The notes beneath the pieces were generated by a model. The model made no database searches. It had not been told where the DNA came from and saw only the letters and a list, made by a program, of their open reading frames with translations. The position numbers and the translations under genes are program-made. 64,000 bases of DNA, taken from the NCBI RefSeq assembly GCF_016743775.1, contig NZ_JAEQMY010000016.1, positions 51,421 to 115,420 of the forward strand, written 5' to 3'. This document shows, one piece after another, positions 1 to 8,922 of the stretch (positions are counted from its first letter, which is position 1; the number at the start of each line of letters is the position of its first letter). The DNA comes from Microvirga aerilata. Lineage in GTDB: Bacteria; Pseudomonadota; Alphaproteobacteria; Rhizobiales; Beijerinckiaceae.

Positions 1-894
1 GTAGGTCGCGCGCATCTCGCGGATGCACTCGTCTGGCCCGTTGAGCGCTGCGGTGGCCGCCACCTGAACCGGGGTGAAGGCGCCGTAATCGAGATAGGAC
101 TTCACCCGCGCGAGAGCCGCCAGGAGACGCTCGTTGCCGACCGCGAAGCCGATGCGCCATCCGGCCATCGAGAACGTCTTGGACATGGAGGTGAACTCCA
201 CGGCCACGTCGATGGCGCCGGGCACCTGGAGAACCGAAGGCGGCGGGTTCGCCTCGTCGAAATACACCTCTGAATAGGCCAGGTCCGACAGGAGGATCAG
301 GTCGTGCTTCTTCGCGAAGGCCACGAGATCGCGATAGAAATCCAGGGAAGCCACATAGGCCGTCGGATTCGACGGATAGCAGACGACGAGCGCCACAGGC
401 TTGGGAATCGAGTGAGCCACGGCCCGCTCGGCGGCGGCAAAGAACTCGGGGGTCGGCTCGGCGGGAACCGAGCGGATGACGCCGCCGGCCATCAGGAACC
501 CGAAGGCATGGATCGGGTAGCTCGGATTCGGCACGAGGATCACGTCGCCGGGCTCCGTGATGGCCTGGGCCATGTTGGCGAAGCCCTCCTTCGACCCGAG
601 GGTCGCCACCACCTGCGTGTCCGGGTTGAGCTTCACGCCGAAGCGGCGCTCGTAGTAGCCCGCCTGGGCGCGGCGTAGCCCCCCGATGCCTTTCGAGGCA
701 GAGTAGCGGTCCGTGCGCGGCTTGCCGACCGTCTCGACGAGCTTGTCGATCACATGCTGCGGAGCCTGAAGGTCCGGATTGCCCATCCCGAGATCGATGA
801 TGTCCGCTCCATTGGCGCGTGCGGCGGCCTTGATGCGGTTGACCTGCTCGAAGACGTAAGGCGGGAGGCGCTTGATCCGGTAGAAATCAGACAT
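1..894 (-). CDS. Class I/II PLP-dependent aminotransferase (partial, C-terminus missing)
   Basis: The N-terminal 298 codons are present; the rest lies beyond the left edge. Translation from the ATG at 894 gives MSDFYRIKRLPPYVFEQVN and then a fold-type I aminotransferase with the substrate-binding DLGMGNPDLQ segment and the PLP-lysine motif SMSKTFSMAGWRIG (lysine at about residue 239). The motif pattern resembles the alanine / LL-diaminopimelate aminotransferase subgroup, so transfer of an amino group between an amino acid and 2-oxoglutarate or pyruvate is expected. The exact substrate cannot be read from the sequence. It is cytoplasmic and reads leftward out of the window. The lipoprotein gene upstream is on the same strand but 81 bases away. 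Confidence 0.85.
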   Translation of the reverse strand, partial: MSDFYRIKRLPPYVFEQVNRIKAAARANGADIIDLGMGNPDLQAPQHVIDKLVETVGKPRTDRYSASKGIGGLRRAQAGYYERRFGVKLNPDTQVVATLGSKEGFANMAQAITEPGDVILVPNPSYPIHAFGFLMAGGVIRSVPAEPTPEFFAAAERAVAHSIPKPVALVVCYPSNPTAYVASLDFYRDLVAFAKKHDLILLSDLAYSEVYFDEANPPPSVLQVPGAIDVAVEFTSMSKTFSMAGWRIGFAVGNERLLAALARVKSYLDYGAFTPVQVAATAALNGPDECIREMRATY

Positions 895-975
895 GGTTTC
901 TTCGTCCTCGGGCGGAATCAGGAGATCCCGGTATAGATTCTATGGGGTCCGCTTGGAATTCGTCTTCTGGCCCGG

Positions 976-1353
976 CTACTGCGACGTGTTGGCCGGGAGC
1001 CTTACCGGCTGGGGAGGCGGCGTCTTGCCCATTTCGATCGCTGCGGCTCCCGCGGCCTCGTTCCGGGCCCGAATTGCATCGAGCTCGGCCTCGGCTGCCT
1101 TGATCTCGGCCGCCGACCGCGCCGGAGTCGGGCGTCCCTCGCTGGCGGTGCCGATCGGCATATACTCAAGATTGGTCGGTCTGGATCGGGCGACGAAGTC
1201 GGGAGTCACCGCCATCTGCGGGCCTGCGCCCACCGCGGAAGCCACATCGCGGACAGGGTTGAAGCTGCCGTTGCAGCCTGCAACACCGACAGCGGTGAAC
1301 ATTATCAGCACGACGGCTGACGCCCGTTGGATCGAAAGAGGCTTCATACGCAT
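976..1353 (-). CDS. Small hypothetical lipoprotein
   Basis: 125 aa from the ATG at 1353. The N-terminus has basic residues, a hydrophobic stretch and a lipobox ending VGVAGC, with the lipidated cysteine at about residue 27, so export and lipid anchoring are predicted. The remainder is low in hydrophobicity and Ala/Pro-rich, with an acidic and basic helix-like stretch around AEIKAAEAELDAIRARNEAAG. No enzyme motif is visible. Upstream ATGs exist (1377), but the 1353 or 1347 start best positions the signal sequence. It is divergent from phaC across about 110 bases. The function is unknown. Confidence 0.6.
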   Translation of the reverse strand: MRMKPLSIQRASAVVLIMFTAVGVAGCNGSFNPVRDVASAVGAGPQMAVTPDFVARSRPTNLEYMPIGTASEGRPTPARSAAEIKAAEAELDAIRARNEAAGAAAIEMGKTPPPQPVRLPANTSQ

Positions 1354-1464
1354 TGTGATACCTAAGAATGGCAACATGACTCTGGCAAATCCGACAGGCC
1401 CAGCGCTAAGATGTCGGAAATACCGCCCGTGAGCAATGCTGCTGCGATAGAGGGAGATCGCCTT

Positions 1465-3270
1465 ATGGACAAGCCATACGGTGAGGAGAAGACCCAGTCC
1501 TCAGCGCCGGACTTCGAAGAACTCTCCCGCAATGTGGCTCGCCTCGTGGAAGGAGCCAGCAAGGCAGCTGCCGCCTACCTCAAGCCCGTTCAGGAAGGGC
1601 AAGCGCCCCCCGAGCTTCCAGGCGATGCCTCCGAGGCCGTCAAGTCCTTGGGCCGTGTGGCCGAGGCCTGGATGAGCGATCCGCAGAAAACCTTCGAGGC
1701 TCAATCGCGGCTCGGAACACAGTTCCTGAGCCTCTGGGCCTCGACCTTGAAGCGCGCCCAGGGCGAGCTTGCCGAGCCGGTGGCGCAGCCGGAGCCGAAG
1801 GATAACCGCTTCAAGGATCCGGAATGGTCGGAAAATCCGGTCTTCGACTTCCTGAAGCAGGCCTACCTCATCTCATCCCGCTGGGCCGAGGACCTTGTGG
1901 AGAATGCCGAAGGGCTCGATGAGCGGACCCGCCACAAGGCCCAGTTCTACCTCAAGCAGCTGTCCAGTGCGCTATCCCCTTCCAACTTCCTCCTGACCAA
2001 TCCCGAACTCATCCGGGAAACCCTGCGCGAGAATGGGGCCAATCTGGTGCGCGGCGTCACCATGCTGGCGGAGGACATCGAGGCCGGCGGCGGTGGGCTG
2101 AAGATCCGACAATCCGATCCGGGCAACTTCAAGATCGGCGTGAACATCGCCACCACGCCGGGCAAGGTGATCTTCCGCAACGATCTCATGGAGCTGATCC
2201 AGTACGCTCCCGCAACCGAGAAGGTGCTCAAACGGCCGCTCCTGATCGTGCCTCCCTGGATCAACAAGTTCTACATCCTCGACCTGAACCCGGAAAAAAG
2301 CTTTATCCGGTGGGCCGTCTCGCAAGGCCTGACGGTCTTCTGCATCTCCTGGGTCAACCCTGCGGAGCAGCACGCGGAAAAGGGCTTCGAGCACTACATG
2401 CGTGAGGGCATCTTCGCGGCGCTCGATGCCATCGAGGCGGCGACCGGCGAGAAGAAGGTGACGACCATCGGCTATTGCGTCGGAGGCACGCTGCTGGCCA
2501 CCACGCTTGCCTACATGGCGGCCAAGCGGGACAAGCGGATCGACAGCGCGACGTTCTTCACCGCCCAGGTTGACTTTACCCATGCGGGCGACCTGAAGGT
2601 TTTCGCCGGCGAGGAGGAAGTGCGCTCCCTCGAAGCCAGCATGAGCAAGCGCGGCTATCTGGAAGGCTCGCGCATGGCCAATGCCTTCAACATGCTGCGG
2701 CCCACTGATCTGATTTGGCCTTACGTGGTCAATGTCTACATGAAGGGTAAGGCCCCCCTCCCGTTCGATCTGCTGTACTGGAACGCCGACTCCACCCGGA
2801 TGCCGGCCGCGAACCACGCCTTCTACCTGCGCAACTGCTACCTCGAGAACAAGCTCGCCAAGGGGGAGATGGAGCTGGCCGGCGTGAAGCTGGACCTGAA
2901 GAAGGTGAAGGTGCCAGTCTTCAACCTGGCGACCAAGGAGGATCACATCGCCCCTGCCCGCTCAGTGTTCCTCGGCTCGAAGTCATTCGGCGGCCCGGTC
3001 GATTTCGTTCTTGCCGGATCGGGCCATATCGCAGGGGTCGTCAATCCGCCGAGCAAGCCGAAGTATCAGTTCTGGACCGGTGGTCCCATCGAGGGCGAGC
3101 TTGAGACCTGGATGAGCCAAGCGTCCGAGACATCGGGCTCCTGGTGGCCCTACTGGTTCGAGTGGGTCAGGGCTCAGGCGCCCAAGATGGTGGCCGCGCG
3201 GGAGCCGGGAGGCGGCAAGCTGGAGCCGCTCTGCGATGCGCCGGGAACCTACGTGCTGGCGAAATCCTAA
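1465..3270 (+). CDS. phaC: Class I poly(3-hydroxyalkanoate) synthase
   Basis: About 601 aa, the usual size for class I PhaC, which polymerises (R)-3-hydroxyacyl-CoA into PHA on the granule surface. The lipase-like box GYCVGG holds the nucleophile cysteine (residue 338 counted from this start). The catalytic aspartate lies in KEDHIAP (about 493) and the histidine in [12 protein letters not shown] (about 521). The long N-terminal region before the alpha/beta fold is typical. The ATG at 1465 is preferred over the one at 1411 because a purine-rich GAGGGAG element precedes it at good distance. No phaE or phaR is adjacent, as expected for class I. A perfect 11-bp stem terminator follows, shared with the converging porin gene. 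Confidence 0.95.
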   Translation: MDKPYGEEKTQSSAPDFEELSRNVARLVEGASKAAAAYLKPVQEGQAPPELPGDASEAVKSLGRVAEAWMSDPQKTFEAQSRLGTQFLSLWASTLKRAQGELAEPVAQPEPKDNRFKDPEWSENPVFDFLKQAYLISSRWAEDLVENAEGLDERTRHKAQFYLKQLSSALSPSNFLLTNPELIRETLRENGANLVRGVTMLAEDIEAGGGGLKIRQSDPGNFKIGVNIATTPGKVIFRNDLMELIQYAPATEKVLKRPLLIVPPWINKFYILDLNPEKSFIRWAVSQGLTVFCISWVNPAEQHAEKGFEHYMREGIFAALDAIEAATGEKKVTTIGYCVGGTLLATTLAYMAAKRDKRIDSATFFTAQVDFTHAGDLKVFAGEEEVRSLEASMSKRGYLEGSRMANAFNMLRPTDLIWPYVVNVYMKGKAPLPFDLLYWNADSTRMPAANHAFYLRNCYLENKLAKGEMELAGVKLDLKKVKVPVFNLATKEDHIAPARSVFLGSKSFGGPVDFVLAGSGHIAGVVNPPSKPKYQFWTGGPIEGELETWMSQASETSGSWWPYWFEWVRAQAPKMVAAREPGGGKLEPLCDAPGTYVLAKS

Positions 3271-3298
3271 AGCCCTTCACCTTTTGAAGAACCCAAAA

Positions 3299-3327
3299 AG
3301 AAAGGCCGGCAATTCACCGGCCTTTCT
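3299..3327. terminator. Bidirectional intrinsic terminator between phaC and the FadL-like gene
   Basis: AGAAAGGCCGG (3299-3309) pairs perfectly with CCGGCCTTTCT (3317-3327) around a 7-nt loop. A-rich sequence on the left and T-rich sequence on the right allow termination of both converging genes. Confidence 0.85.
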
Positions 3328-3349
3328 GCTGTGTGCTCCTGAACGGAAC

Positions 3350-4636
3350 TCAGTACTTGCGGACGATCGGTGCCGCCGGGATCGCAACGACCGGGTCATC
3401 CCAGCGGTAGCGCAGGCCGACCGACACGATATCCACATCCGAGTTCACGTCGGCCACGAAGGGCAGTCCTTCGTAGTCCTGATGGCCTGGAAGGATGCGG
3501 ATATCCGTCTCCTTCGCGAAGATGTGGGTATAGGCGATGTCGAACGACAGCTTGTTGTTCCACTGATAGCTGGCGCCAACCGATGCCCAGATGCGGTCGT
3601 TGTCAGGCAGGCGGGTGGAACGGATCTCCGTATCGATCGGCGACTCCTCGTAGGCCACGCCGGCGCGCAGGGTCAGCTGATCGGTCAGCTTGTAGTCGAA
3701 GCCGAGGGAGTAGAAGAACCCGTCGTCGTAATTGAGCGGCAGATCGGTGACGACAGCGCCTCCGGGGCCAACAACCAGCGGCGTCTTCAGAACGCTCCAG
3801 TTGGTCCACTCGAAGCCGGCATGGACGGTCAAGGCGGGGGTGACCACCTGCGAGATGCCGATGGTGAGCTGATCCGGCGTCGTCAGGTCGGAGCTGATCG
3901 GAATCCGACCCGCAGGGGAAGTGACCGTTCCCTCAAGCTCATGATCGATCTGCGAGCGGTAGCCGATGCCGATGGTCGTGCCGGCAAACGGCGTGAGCGT
4001 CACGCCGGCCGTGAAGCCGAAGCCTATATCGTCGCCGTCGAGGGTCACGCTCGGGGCGCCCGGCGTGACGGCGGCGGCCCTCTTGAGGCGGATGTCGAAA
4101 TACTGGAGCGACGGACCCGCCGCGACCGAGATCCACTCGTTGATCTTGATGCCCACAACCGGGTTCACGTTCAGTGAGAAGATCTTGGACGAGCGCGAGT
4201 AGACCTGGCCGGCCCAGTTGTCGCGAGGATCGGTGACAAGGCCATACGGGGAGGTCGACGAAAGACCGACCCAGAGCATGTCGTTGATCTGGTAGGAGTT
4301 GTAGCTGGCCGGGACGATCGCATCCTGGCCGATATCGCCCGAGCTGCCGAACACGAAGGTCGGAACCGAGGGAAGCGGGTTGATGTCGACCCGCGGAATG
4401 ATGAGAGACAGGCTGAGCTCGGTCTGCCAGCCCGGCGCCATCGTAATGACGGCGGGGTTCCAGAACATCGAGGACAGGTTGCCCGAACCGGAGGCAGCGC
4501 CGGCGAAGGAGTAACCCTGAGCCGAGGCGCTTTGCTCACGGATGGCGAAAGCGCCCGCCTGAGCGCCGCCCTGGGCGACAACGATAGCTGCAAGAGAGAC
4601 CGCAGCCAGGGTCAAAGAACGAGAGAGACGGCTCAT
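3350..4636 (-). CDS. OmpP1/FadL/TodX-family outer membrane transport protein
   Basis: 428 aa from the ATG at 4636, which is preceded by an AGGAAATCC ribosome-binding site. A signal peptide (MSRLSRSLTLAAVSLAAI to AGA) leads to the family's mature start, GAFAIREQSASAQGYSFAG, and a NPA box (MFWNPAVIT) follows. The rest is an alternating beta-barrel pattern ending in an aromatic/charged terminus. FadL proteins let hydrophobic compounds such as long-chain fatty acids or aromatic hydrocarbons diffuse across the outer membrane. It converges on phaC, which fits lipid-to-PHA metabolism but does not prove a link. The in-frame ATGs further upstream (4660, 4732) add a charged leader and are less likely. 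Confidence 0.9.
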   Translation of the reverse strand: MSRLSRSLTLAAVSLAAIVVAQGGAQAGAFAIREQSASAQGYSFAGAASGSGNLSSMFWNPAVITMAPGWQTELSLSLIIPRVDINPLPSVPTFVFGSSGDIGQDAIVPASYNSYQINDMLWVGLSSTSPYGLVTDPRDNWAGQVYSRSSKIFSLNVNPVVGIKINEWISVAAGPSLQYFDIRLKRAAAVTPGAPSVTLDGDDIGFGFTAGVTLTPFAGTTIGIGYRSQIDHELEGTVTSPAGRIPISSDLTTPDQLTIGISQVVTPALTVHAGFEWTNWSVLKTPLVVGPGGAVVTDLPLNYDDGFFYSLGFDYKLTDQLTLRAGVAYEESPIDTEIRSTRLPDNDRIWASVGASYQWNNKLSFDIAYTHIFAKETDIRILPGHQDYEGLPFVADVNSDVDIVSVGLRYRWDDPVVAIPAAPIVRKY

Positions 4637-5021
4637 GAAGGATTTCCTGCCCTTATGCATTTTTTGTGCGGGAGAATCCCGCCTTGAGAGCAGTCTGCCA
4701 ATGCTTAATTTCTGCCGCAATCTATTATTCAAAGCGAATTGAACGGTTAACGTTTTCTTACAATGGCGCCAATGAATATGATTATACTTGCAAATACATG
4801 AGGTGGAAAAACATTCGTCGAACCCTACCCCAATGGTTTATATGTAAACAAATGTATTGAACCGCCCCCTACTCGATTTTACTAACCCCATCGGAGAGGT
4901 GGAAATCCCACACTTTGTGGCTGCTCGTGGCAAAACAGCAACATCTTTACGGCTAGAACATGCATTGTAGCCCGGCGCAGTCGCGCCAATTATGCACATG
5001 ACCTAACGAGAGGAGCGCCTG
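4637..5021. other. Intergenic region, AT-rich, no gene supported
   Basis: 385 bases between the divergent FadL-like and FAH-family genes. It is markedly AT-richer than its surroundings and should hold both promoters. A 64-codon open frame (4666-4860) has no RBS and no recognisable composition, and I do not call it. Confidence 0.5.
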
Positions 5022-5912
5022 ATGAAGCTGGTGAGATTTGGGGCAGCCGGACAGGAGAAACCGGGACTGATCGATGCGAACGGACAGGTTCGGGATCTCT
5101 CCGGGATCATTCCCGACATTACCGGGGCAACGTTGTCGTCGGAACACCTGGACCGGGTCCGCCAAGCCGATCCCGATACGCTTCCCCTTGCTCCTTCGGG
5201 CGAGCGCCTGGGTGCCTGCGTCGGGCAAGTGCGCAACTTCATCGCCATCGGATTGAACTATGCCGACCATGCAGCCGAGACAGGCGCGGCGATCCCGGCC
5301 GAGCCCATCGTGTTTAACAAGGCCCCTTCCTGCATCGTGGGCCCGAACGACGACGTGATCATTCCGCGCAAATCCGTGAAAACGGATTGGGAGGTGGAGC
5401 TCGCCATCGTCATCGGCGAGCGCGCCTCTTATGTCGGGGCCAACGAGGCCCTGGAGTTCGTGGCCGGCTACTGCGTCTGCAACGACGTGTCGGAGCGCGA
5501 ATACCAGCTGGAGCGCGGCGGCACCTGGACGAAGGGCAAGGGCTGCCCGACCTTCGGGCCTCTCGGCCCCTGGCTCGTGACCAGGGATGAAATCCCCGAC
5601 GCGCAGAACCTGTCCATGTGGCTCGATGTGAACGGCGAGCGCATGCAGAACGGCTCGACCCGGACGATGATCTTCAACGTGGCGCAGATCGTGTCTTACG
5701 TGTCGCACTTCATGATCCTGGAGCCCGGCGACGTGATCACCACCGGCACCCCGCCCGGCGTCGGCATGGGCATGAAGCCGCCGCGCTACCTCAAGGCAGG
5801 CGATGTCGTGTCGCTCGGGATCGAGGGCTTGGGCGAGCAGCGCCAGCGCTTCGTGGCGTTCGAGGACAACGCGAGCGCGCTGGATACTAGCAAGAGCTGG
5901 AAGGGCCACTGA
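5022..5912 (+). CDS. Fumarylacetoacetate hydrolase (FAH) family protein, ureidoglycolate-lyase-like
   Basis: 296 aa with an N-terminal DUF2437-like cap (MKLVRFGAAGQEKPGLIDANG) and an FAH domain carrying the metal-binding pattern: NYADHAAE, KAPSCIVGPND, DWEVELAIVIG and TGTPPGVGMGMKPP. FAH enzymes cleave or decarboxylate 2-oxo acid or 1,3-diketone derivatives using Mg2+. This subgroup is often labelled ureidoglycolate lyase or 2-hydroxyhepta-2,4-diene-1,7-dioate isomerase, and the actual substrate is unknown. An AGAGGAG site lies just upstream of the ATG. The gene stands alone and is followed by a palindromic dispersed-type repeat. Confidence 0.85.
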   Translation: MKLVRFGAAGQEKPGLIDANGQVRDLSGIIPDITGATLSSEHLDRVRQADPDTLPLAPSGERLGACVGQVRNFIAIGLNYADHAAETGAAIPAEPIVFNKAPSCIVGPNDDVIIPRKSVKTDWEVELAIVIGERASYVGANEALEFVAGYCVCNDVSEREYQLERGGTWTKGKGCPTFGPLGPWLVTRDEIPDAQNLSMWLDVNGERMQNGSTRTMIFNVAQIVSYVSHFMILEPGDVITTGTPPGVGMGMKPPRYLKAGDVVSLGIEGLGEQRQRFVAFEDNASALDTSKSWKGH

Positions 5913-5945
5913 TCCGACCCGGATCCGGCCCAAGAACTATCTTTT

Positions 5946-5980
5946 AACGTGATGGCCGGGCATGTCCCGGCCATTACGTT
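5946..5980. repeat. Palindromic intergenic repeat, possible terminator
   Basis: AACGTGATGGCCGGG (5946-5960) pairs with CCCGGCCATTACGTT (5966-5980) with one G-T mismatch and a 5-nt loop. The GATGGCCGGG-type palindrome resembles dispersed intergenic elements of Hyphomicrobiales genomes. This is family knowledge, not shown here because I see only one copy in the window. Confidence 0.5.
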
Positions 5981-6040
5981 CAATAGAGCGCCGCACCTCC
6001 CCTGTCGGGATCACCGGCAAAAGGCCGGTGGCGACAGGTG

Positions 6041-7009
6041 CTATATCAGCCCCAGCATGAGCTGGATGTTCTGCACCGCAGCCCCCGACGCGCCCTTGCC
6101 GAGATTATCGAGCCGGGCGACCAGGACAGCATGGTTGTAGCTGTCGTGCTGGAACACGAAGAGCTCCAGGCGGTCCGTATCGTTGAGCGCCTCCGGCTCG
6201 ATCCGCTCGATCTTCTTTCCATCCCGTATGGTGGGCACCACGGTGACGAGCCCCCCCTCCTGATAGTGCCCCAGGAGCGCCGCCTCGAGATCGGCCGCCT
6301 TCGGCTTGCCCGGCAGCAAATCGAGATGGAGCGGCACGCTGACCAGCATGCCCTGCCGGAAATTGCCCACGGAGGGAATGAAGATCGGACGCCGGGTGAG
6401 GCCGGTATATTTCTGCAGTTCCGGCACGTGCTTGTGCTCGAAGCCGAGGCCATAGAGCTCGAAGGACGGGCCCGTACCGGCCTCGTAGGCCTCGATCATG
6501 GAGCGTCCGCCGCCGCTGTAGCCGCTGACCGCATTCACGCTGATCGGATAGTCAGCCGGGACGAGCCCCGCATCCACCAAGGGGCGGATGAGTGCGATCG
6601 CGCCCGTGGGGTAGCAGCCGGGATTGGCCACCCGGTCCGCCTTTGAAACGGCGTCCCGCTGCGCGGAGTCGAGTTCGGCAAAGCCATAGACCCAGCCGGG
6701 GCTGACCCGGTGCGCCGTGCTCGCGTCGAGAATGCGGGGCTTCTTGCCGCTCAAGTCCTCCACAAGGCCTACGGTCTCGCGGGCGGCATCGTCATGGAGG
6801 CAGAGCACCACGAGATCGACCTCGGCCAGGATCTCGCGCTTCGCGGCCGGATCCTTGCGCCGCTCCGGATCGATGCTCCTGATGGCCACACCGGGCACGT
6901 CTTTCAGGCGCTCGCGGATGCCGAGGCCGGTGGTGCCCGCCTCCCCGTCGATGAAGACGGTCCTGGTCTCAAGGCCAAGGCCGGATGATCTGTCGAGCGT
7001 CGAAGTCAT
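6041..7009 (-). CDS. argC: N-acetyl-gamma-glutamyl-phosphate reductase (short type)
   Basis: 322 aa from the ATG at 7009. It catalyses the NADPH-dependent reduction of N-acetyl-glutamyl phosphate to the semialdehyde, the third step of arginine synthesis. The Rossmann start is [19 protein letters not shown]. The catalytic cysteine is C132 in [11 protein letters not shown], and [19 protein letters not shown] is the conserved substrate loop. The length matches the shorter ArgC class of many Alphaproteobacteria. The 24 extra residues of the longest frame look like leader sequence. Upstream on the same strand lie a candidate promoter, a short leader ORF and a strong intrinsic terminator, suggesting attenuation. 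Confidence 0.92.
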   Translation of the reverse strand: MTSTLDRSSGLGLETRTVFIDGEAGTTGLGIRERLKDVPGVAIRSIDPERRKDPAAKREILAEVDLVVLCLHDDAARETVGLVEDLSGKKPRILDASTAHRVSPGWVYGFAELDSAQRDAVSKADRVANPGCYPTGAIALIRPLVDAGLVPADYPISVNAVSGYSGGGRSMIEAYEAGTGPSFELYGLGFEHKHVPELQKYTGLTRRPIFIPSVGNFRQGMLVSVPLHLDLLPGKPKAADLEAALLGHYQEGGLVTVVPTIRDGKKIERIEPEALNDTDRLELFVFQHDSYNHAVLVARLDNLGKGASGAAVQNIQLMLGLI

Positions 7010-7070
7010 GGTCGATCCAATCTGTCGTCGAGGCTGAGATAGGGCGAAATCGTTTCGTCCCACAAGGTTT

Positions 7071-7106
7071 CGAAAAAACAAAAAAGCCGCGCAGAGGGCG
7101 CGGCTT
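7071..7106 (-). terminator. Rho-independent terminator in the argC leader (candidate attenuator)
   Basis: On the minus strand AAGCCGCGC and GCGCGGCTT (7084-7092 / 7098-7106) form a perfect 9-bp stem with a 5-nt loop, followed by TTTTTTGTTTTTT. No complete same-strand gene ends here: the preceding gene (7308-7826) is on the plus strand. It therefore sits inside the 5' leader of argC, about 65 bases before its start codon. Confidence 0.7.
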
Positions 7107-7118
7107 GCGAGCGGACCT

Positions 7119-7166
7119 TCAGGCAGCCGTCATCGCAGGCGCGCAGGCGCGGCGAACAAGCCCCAT
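7119..7166 (-). CDS. Putative 15-codon leader peptide of argC
   Basis: ATG at 7166 to TGA at 7119 encodes [15 protein letters not shown], ending 12 bases before the terminator stem. It carries two adjacent arginine codons (CGC CGC). Those codons overlap a GCCGCGC segment that duplicates the 5' arm of the terminator and could compete for its 3' arm. No strong Shine-Dalgarno is visible. An overlapping 19-codon frame (7130-7189, ending RLR) is an alternative. Function as an attenuator peptide is inferred from position only. Confidence 0.35.
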   Translation of the reverse strand: MGLVRRACAPAMTAA

Positions 7167-7194
7167 CGGATGTTTGAAACGATCAACATGAGAC

Positions 7195-7224
7195 GATCTA
7201 TGCGCCGGAAGCTTCGCTTGTCAA
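7195..7224 (-). promoter_or_regulatory. Candidate sigma-70 promoter for the argC leader
   Basis: A perfect TTGACA (-35, 7219-7224) and TAGATC (-10, 7195-7200) are separated by 18 bases on the minus strand. Transcription would start near 7188, just before the leader ORF and terminator. Confidence 0.45.
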
Positions 7225-7307
7225 GAAATCGTGCGTTCGGCCGCTGTCAGGAACCCGGGGGAGCCGGTGAAGTTGCCCTCGCAACCTTGAAACGACAGGC
7301 GGTTTCC

Positions 7308-7826
7308 ATGGCAGGCACGGCGCAGAAGACCAACCCCAAGCTCTGGGAAAAGGTGAAGGCGAAGATCACGAAGGGCGACAAAGGCGGCGAACCGGGTCAG
7401 TGGTCCGCCCGCAAGGCCCAGATGGCTGTCGCCGAGTACAAGAAGGCGGGCGGCGGCTACGCCGGCCGGAAGTCCTCTGACAACCATCTTCAGCAATGGC
7501 AGGAGGAGGATTGGGGCACGAAATCCGGCAAGCAGAGTTGTGACACGGGCGAGCGCTACCTGCCGCGCAAGAGCCGGGAGGCATTGACGGAAGGCGAATA
7601 CAAACGCTCGACCGAGAAGAAGAAAGCCGACACCCGAAAGGGCAAGCAATTCTCCAAGCAGCCGCGGGACGTCGCCAAGAAGGCAGCCGCCGCGCGCAAG
7701 AGCGCCAGTAACGGCCGCGCCGCCTCCGGGACGACGAAGGCCCAGCTCATGGAGCAGGCGCGCAAGCAGGATATTCCAGGCCGCTCGCGTATGTCGAAGG
7801 CAGAGCTGGAACGCGCCTTGTCCTGA
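7308..7826 (+). CDS. DUF5872 domain-containing protein
   Basis: 172 aa from the ATG at 7308. The N-terminal two thirds match the DUF5872 pattern: KLWEKVKAKITKGDKGG, GQWSARKAQMAVAEYKKAGG, DNHLQQWQEEDWGTKSGK and YLPRKSREALT. A Lys/Ala-rich linker follows, then a C-terminal helix pair (TKAQLMEQARKQDIPGRSRM SKAELERAL) resembling Rho-N/SAP-type DNA-binding modules. The protein is very basic and probably binds nucleic acid, but no function is known. The longer frame from 7170 would overlap the argC promoter and leader and has an unlikely Arg-rich start. A terminator hairpin follows. Confidence 0.75.
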   Translation: MAGTAQKTNPKLWEKVKAKITKGDKGGEPGQWSARKAQMAVAEYKKAGGGYAGRKSSDNHLQQWQEEDWGTKSGKQSCDTGERYLPRKSREALTEGEYKRSTEKKKADTRKGKQFSKQPRDVAKKAAAARKSASNGRAASGTTKAQLMEQARKQDIPGRSRMSKAELERALS

Positions 7827-7854
7827 ATGCGAAAAGGTCCTGAATGCGAAAAGG
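7821..7854 (+). repeat. Tandem 17-bp duplication at the gene end
   Basis: TCCTGAATGCGAAAAGG occurs twice back to back (7821-7837 and 7838-7854). The first copy contains the DUF5872 stop codon and the second leads into the terminator hairpin. It looks like a slippage duplication. Confidence 0.8.
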
Positions 7855-7875
7855 GCGGCCCTGAAGCCGCCCTTT
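7850..7875. terminator. Bidirectional terminator between the DUF5872 gene and rpsI
   Basis: AAAGGGCGGC (7850-7859) pairs with GCCGCCCTTT (7866-7875) across a 6-nt loop. Flanking A and T residues on both sides suit the two convergent genes. Confidence 0.8.
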
Positions 7876-7899
7876 CCAAAATTCTTGCCTGAATAAGCC

Positions 7900-8373
7900 T
7901 TAGCGCTTCGAAAACTGGAAGCTGCGGCGGGCCTTCTTCTTGCCGTACTTCTTACGCTCGACGACGCGCGGATCGCGGGTCAGGAAGCCTTCCTTCTTGA
8001 GCGGGCCGCGAAGCTCCGGCTCATAGTAGGTCAGCGCCTTGGCGAGACCGTGACGAACGGCACCGGCCTGGCCGGAGAGACCGCCGCCATCGACGTTCAC
8101 CGTGATGTCGTACTGGCCGTCGCGGCTGACGAGCTGGAGCGGCTGCGCCAGGATCATGCGGAGCACGGGGCGGGCGAAGTAGACCTCGACTGCGCGGCCG
8201 TTGATCACGATCTTGCCGGAGCCGGGCTTGATCCACACGCGGGCCACAGCGTCCTTACGCTTGCCGGTCGCATAGGCGCGGCCGAGCGAGTCGAGCTTCT
8301 GGACGTGCTTCGGGGCTTCCGGAGCGGCGGTCTGGGGGGTGCCCAGATCGGCGAGAGACTGGAGGGTCGCCAT
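7900..8373 (-). CDS. rpsI: 30S ribosomal protein S9
   Basis: 157 aa. The S9 core begins at [21 protein letters not shown] and ends in the invariant basic tail [12 protein letters not shown] that reaches the decoding centre near P-site tRNA. The roughly 30-residue N-terminal extension is usual in Alphaproteobacteria. It is the second gene of the conserved rplM-rpsI unit, four bases after rplM, and a convergent terminator lies downstream. Confidence 0.97.
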   Translation of the reverse strand: MATLQSLADLGTPQTAAPEAPKHVQKLDSLGRAYATGKRKDAVARVWIKPGSGKIVINGRAVEVYFARPVLRMILAQPLQLVSRDGQYDITVNVDGGGLSGQAGAVRHGLAKALTYYEPELRGPLKKEGFLTRDPRVVERKKYGKKKARRSFQFSKR

Positions 8374-8377
8374 GATA

Positions 8378-8842
8378 TTAGACTCTCACGTTCTTGCTGT
8401 TGAGGGCACCAACATCGAGCGCTTCCGGCTGCTGGGCCGTGTGCGGATGCTCGGCGCCCTTGTAGACGCGCAGGTTGCCCAGGATCTGGCGGAAGAGCGG
8501 GCCGCGGGGGAGCATGCGCTCCACAGCCTTCTCGACCACGCGCTCGGGGAAACGGCCGGCGAGGATGAACTTCGCGGTCCGCTCCTTGATGCCGCCCGGA
8601 TAACCGGTGTGATGGTAGTACACCTTCTGCTCGCGCTTGCGGCCGGTGAACACCACCTGATCGGCGTTGATGACGATGACGTTATCGCCGCAATCGACGT
8701 GGGGCGTGTAGTTTGCCTTGTGCTTGCCACGCAGGCGCATGGCAATAACCGAAGCGAGACGGCCCACAACGAGGCCCTTCGCGTCGATCACAACCCACTT
8801 CTTCTCGACGTCGGCGGGCTTCAGCGAAGTCGTAGTCTTCAT
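8378..8842 (-). CDS. rplM: 50S ribosomal protein L13
   Basis: 154 aa, the standard L13 length, from the ATG at 8842 ([20 protein letters not shown]). Conserved segments include [47 protein letters not shown] and [21 protein letters not shown]13 is an early assembly protein of the 50S subunit. An ATG five codons upstream (8857, after GAGGCTCC) is an alternative start. Its promoter and a leader hairpin can be seen upstream, and rpsI follows directly. Confidence 0.96.
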   Translation of the reverse strand: MKTTTSLKPADVEKKWVVIDAKGLVVGRLASVIAMRLRGKHKANYTPHVDCGDNVIVINADQVVFTGRKREQKVYYHHTGYPGGIKERTAKFILAGRFPERVVEKAVERMLPRGPLFRQILGNLRVYKGAEHPHTAQQPEALDVGALNSKNVRV

Positions 8843-8892
8843 TGCGCTGTTTCCCATTGGAGCCTCACGGCTCAGGTTCTGAAAAAGACAAA

Positions 8893-8911
8893 CCGCCGCG
8901 AGATGCGGCGG
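8893..8911 (-). promoter_or_regulatory. Terminator-like hairpin in the rplM 5' leader
   Basis: On the minus strand CCGCCGC and GCGGCGG (8905-8911 and 8893-8899) form a 7-bp GC stem with a 5-nt loop, followed by TTTGTCTTTTT. It lies between the proposed rplM promoter and start codon, so it may act in autoregulation or simply stabilise the mRNA 5' end. Confidence 0.5.
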
Positions 8912-8922
8912 CGAGTGACGGC

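Noticed and set aside
1972..2946. Long minus-strand open frame inside phaC
   Set aside because: It is fully antisense to a gene with an intact catalytic triad. High GC makes long antisense frames common, and it has no RBS or domain.
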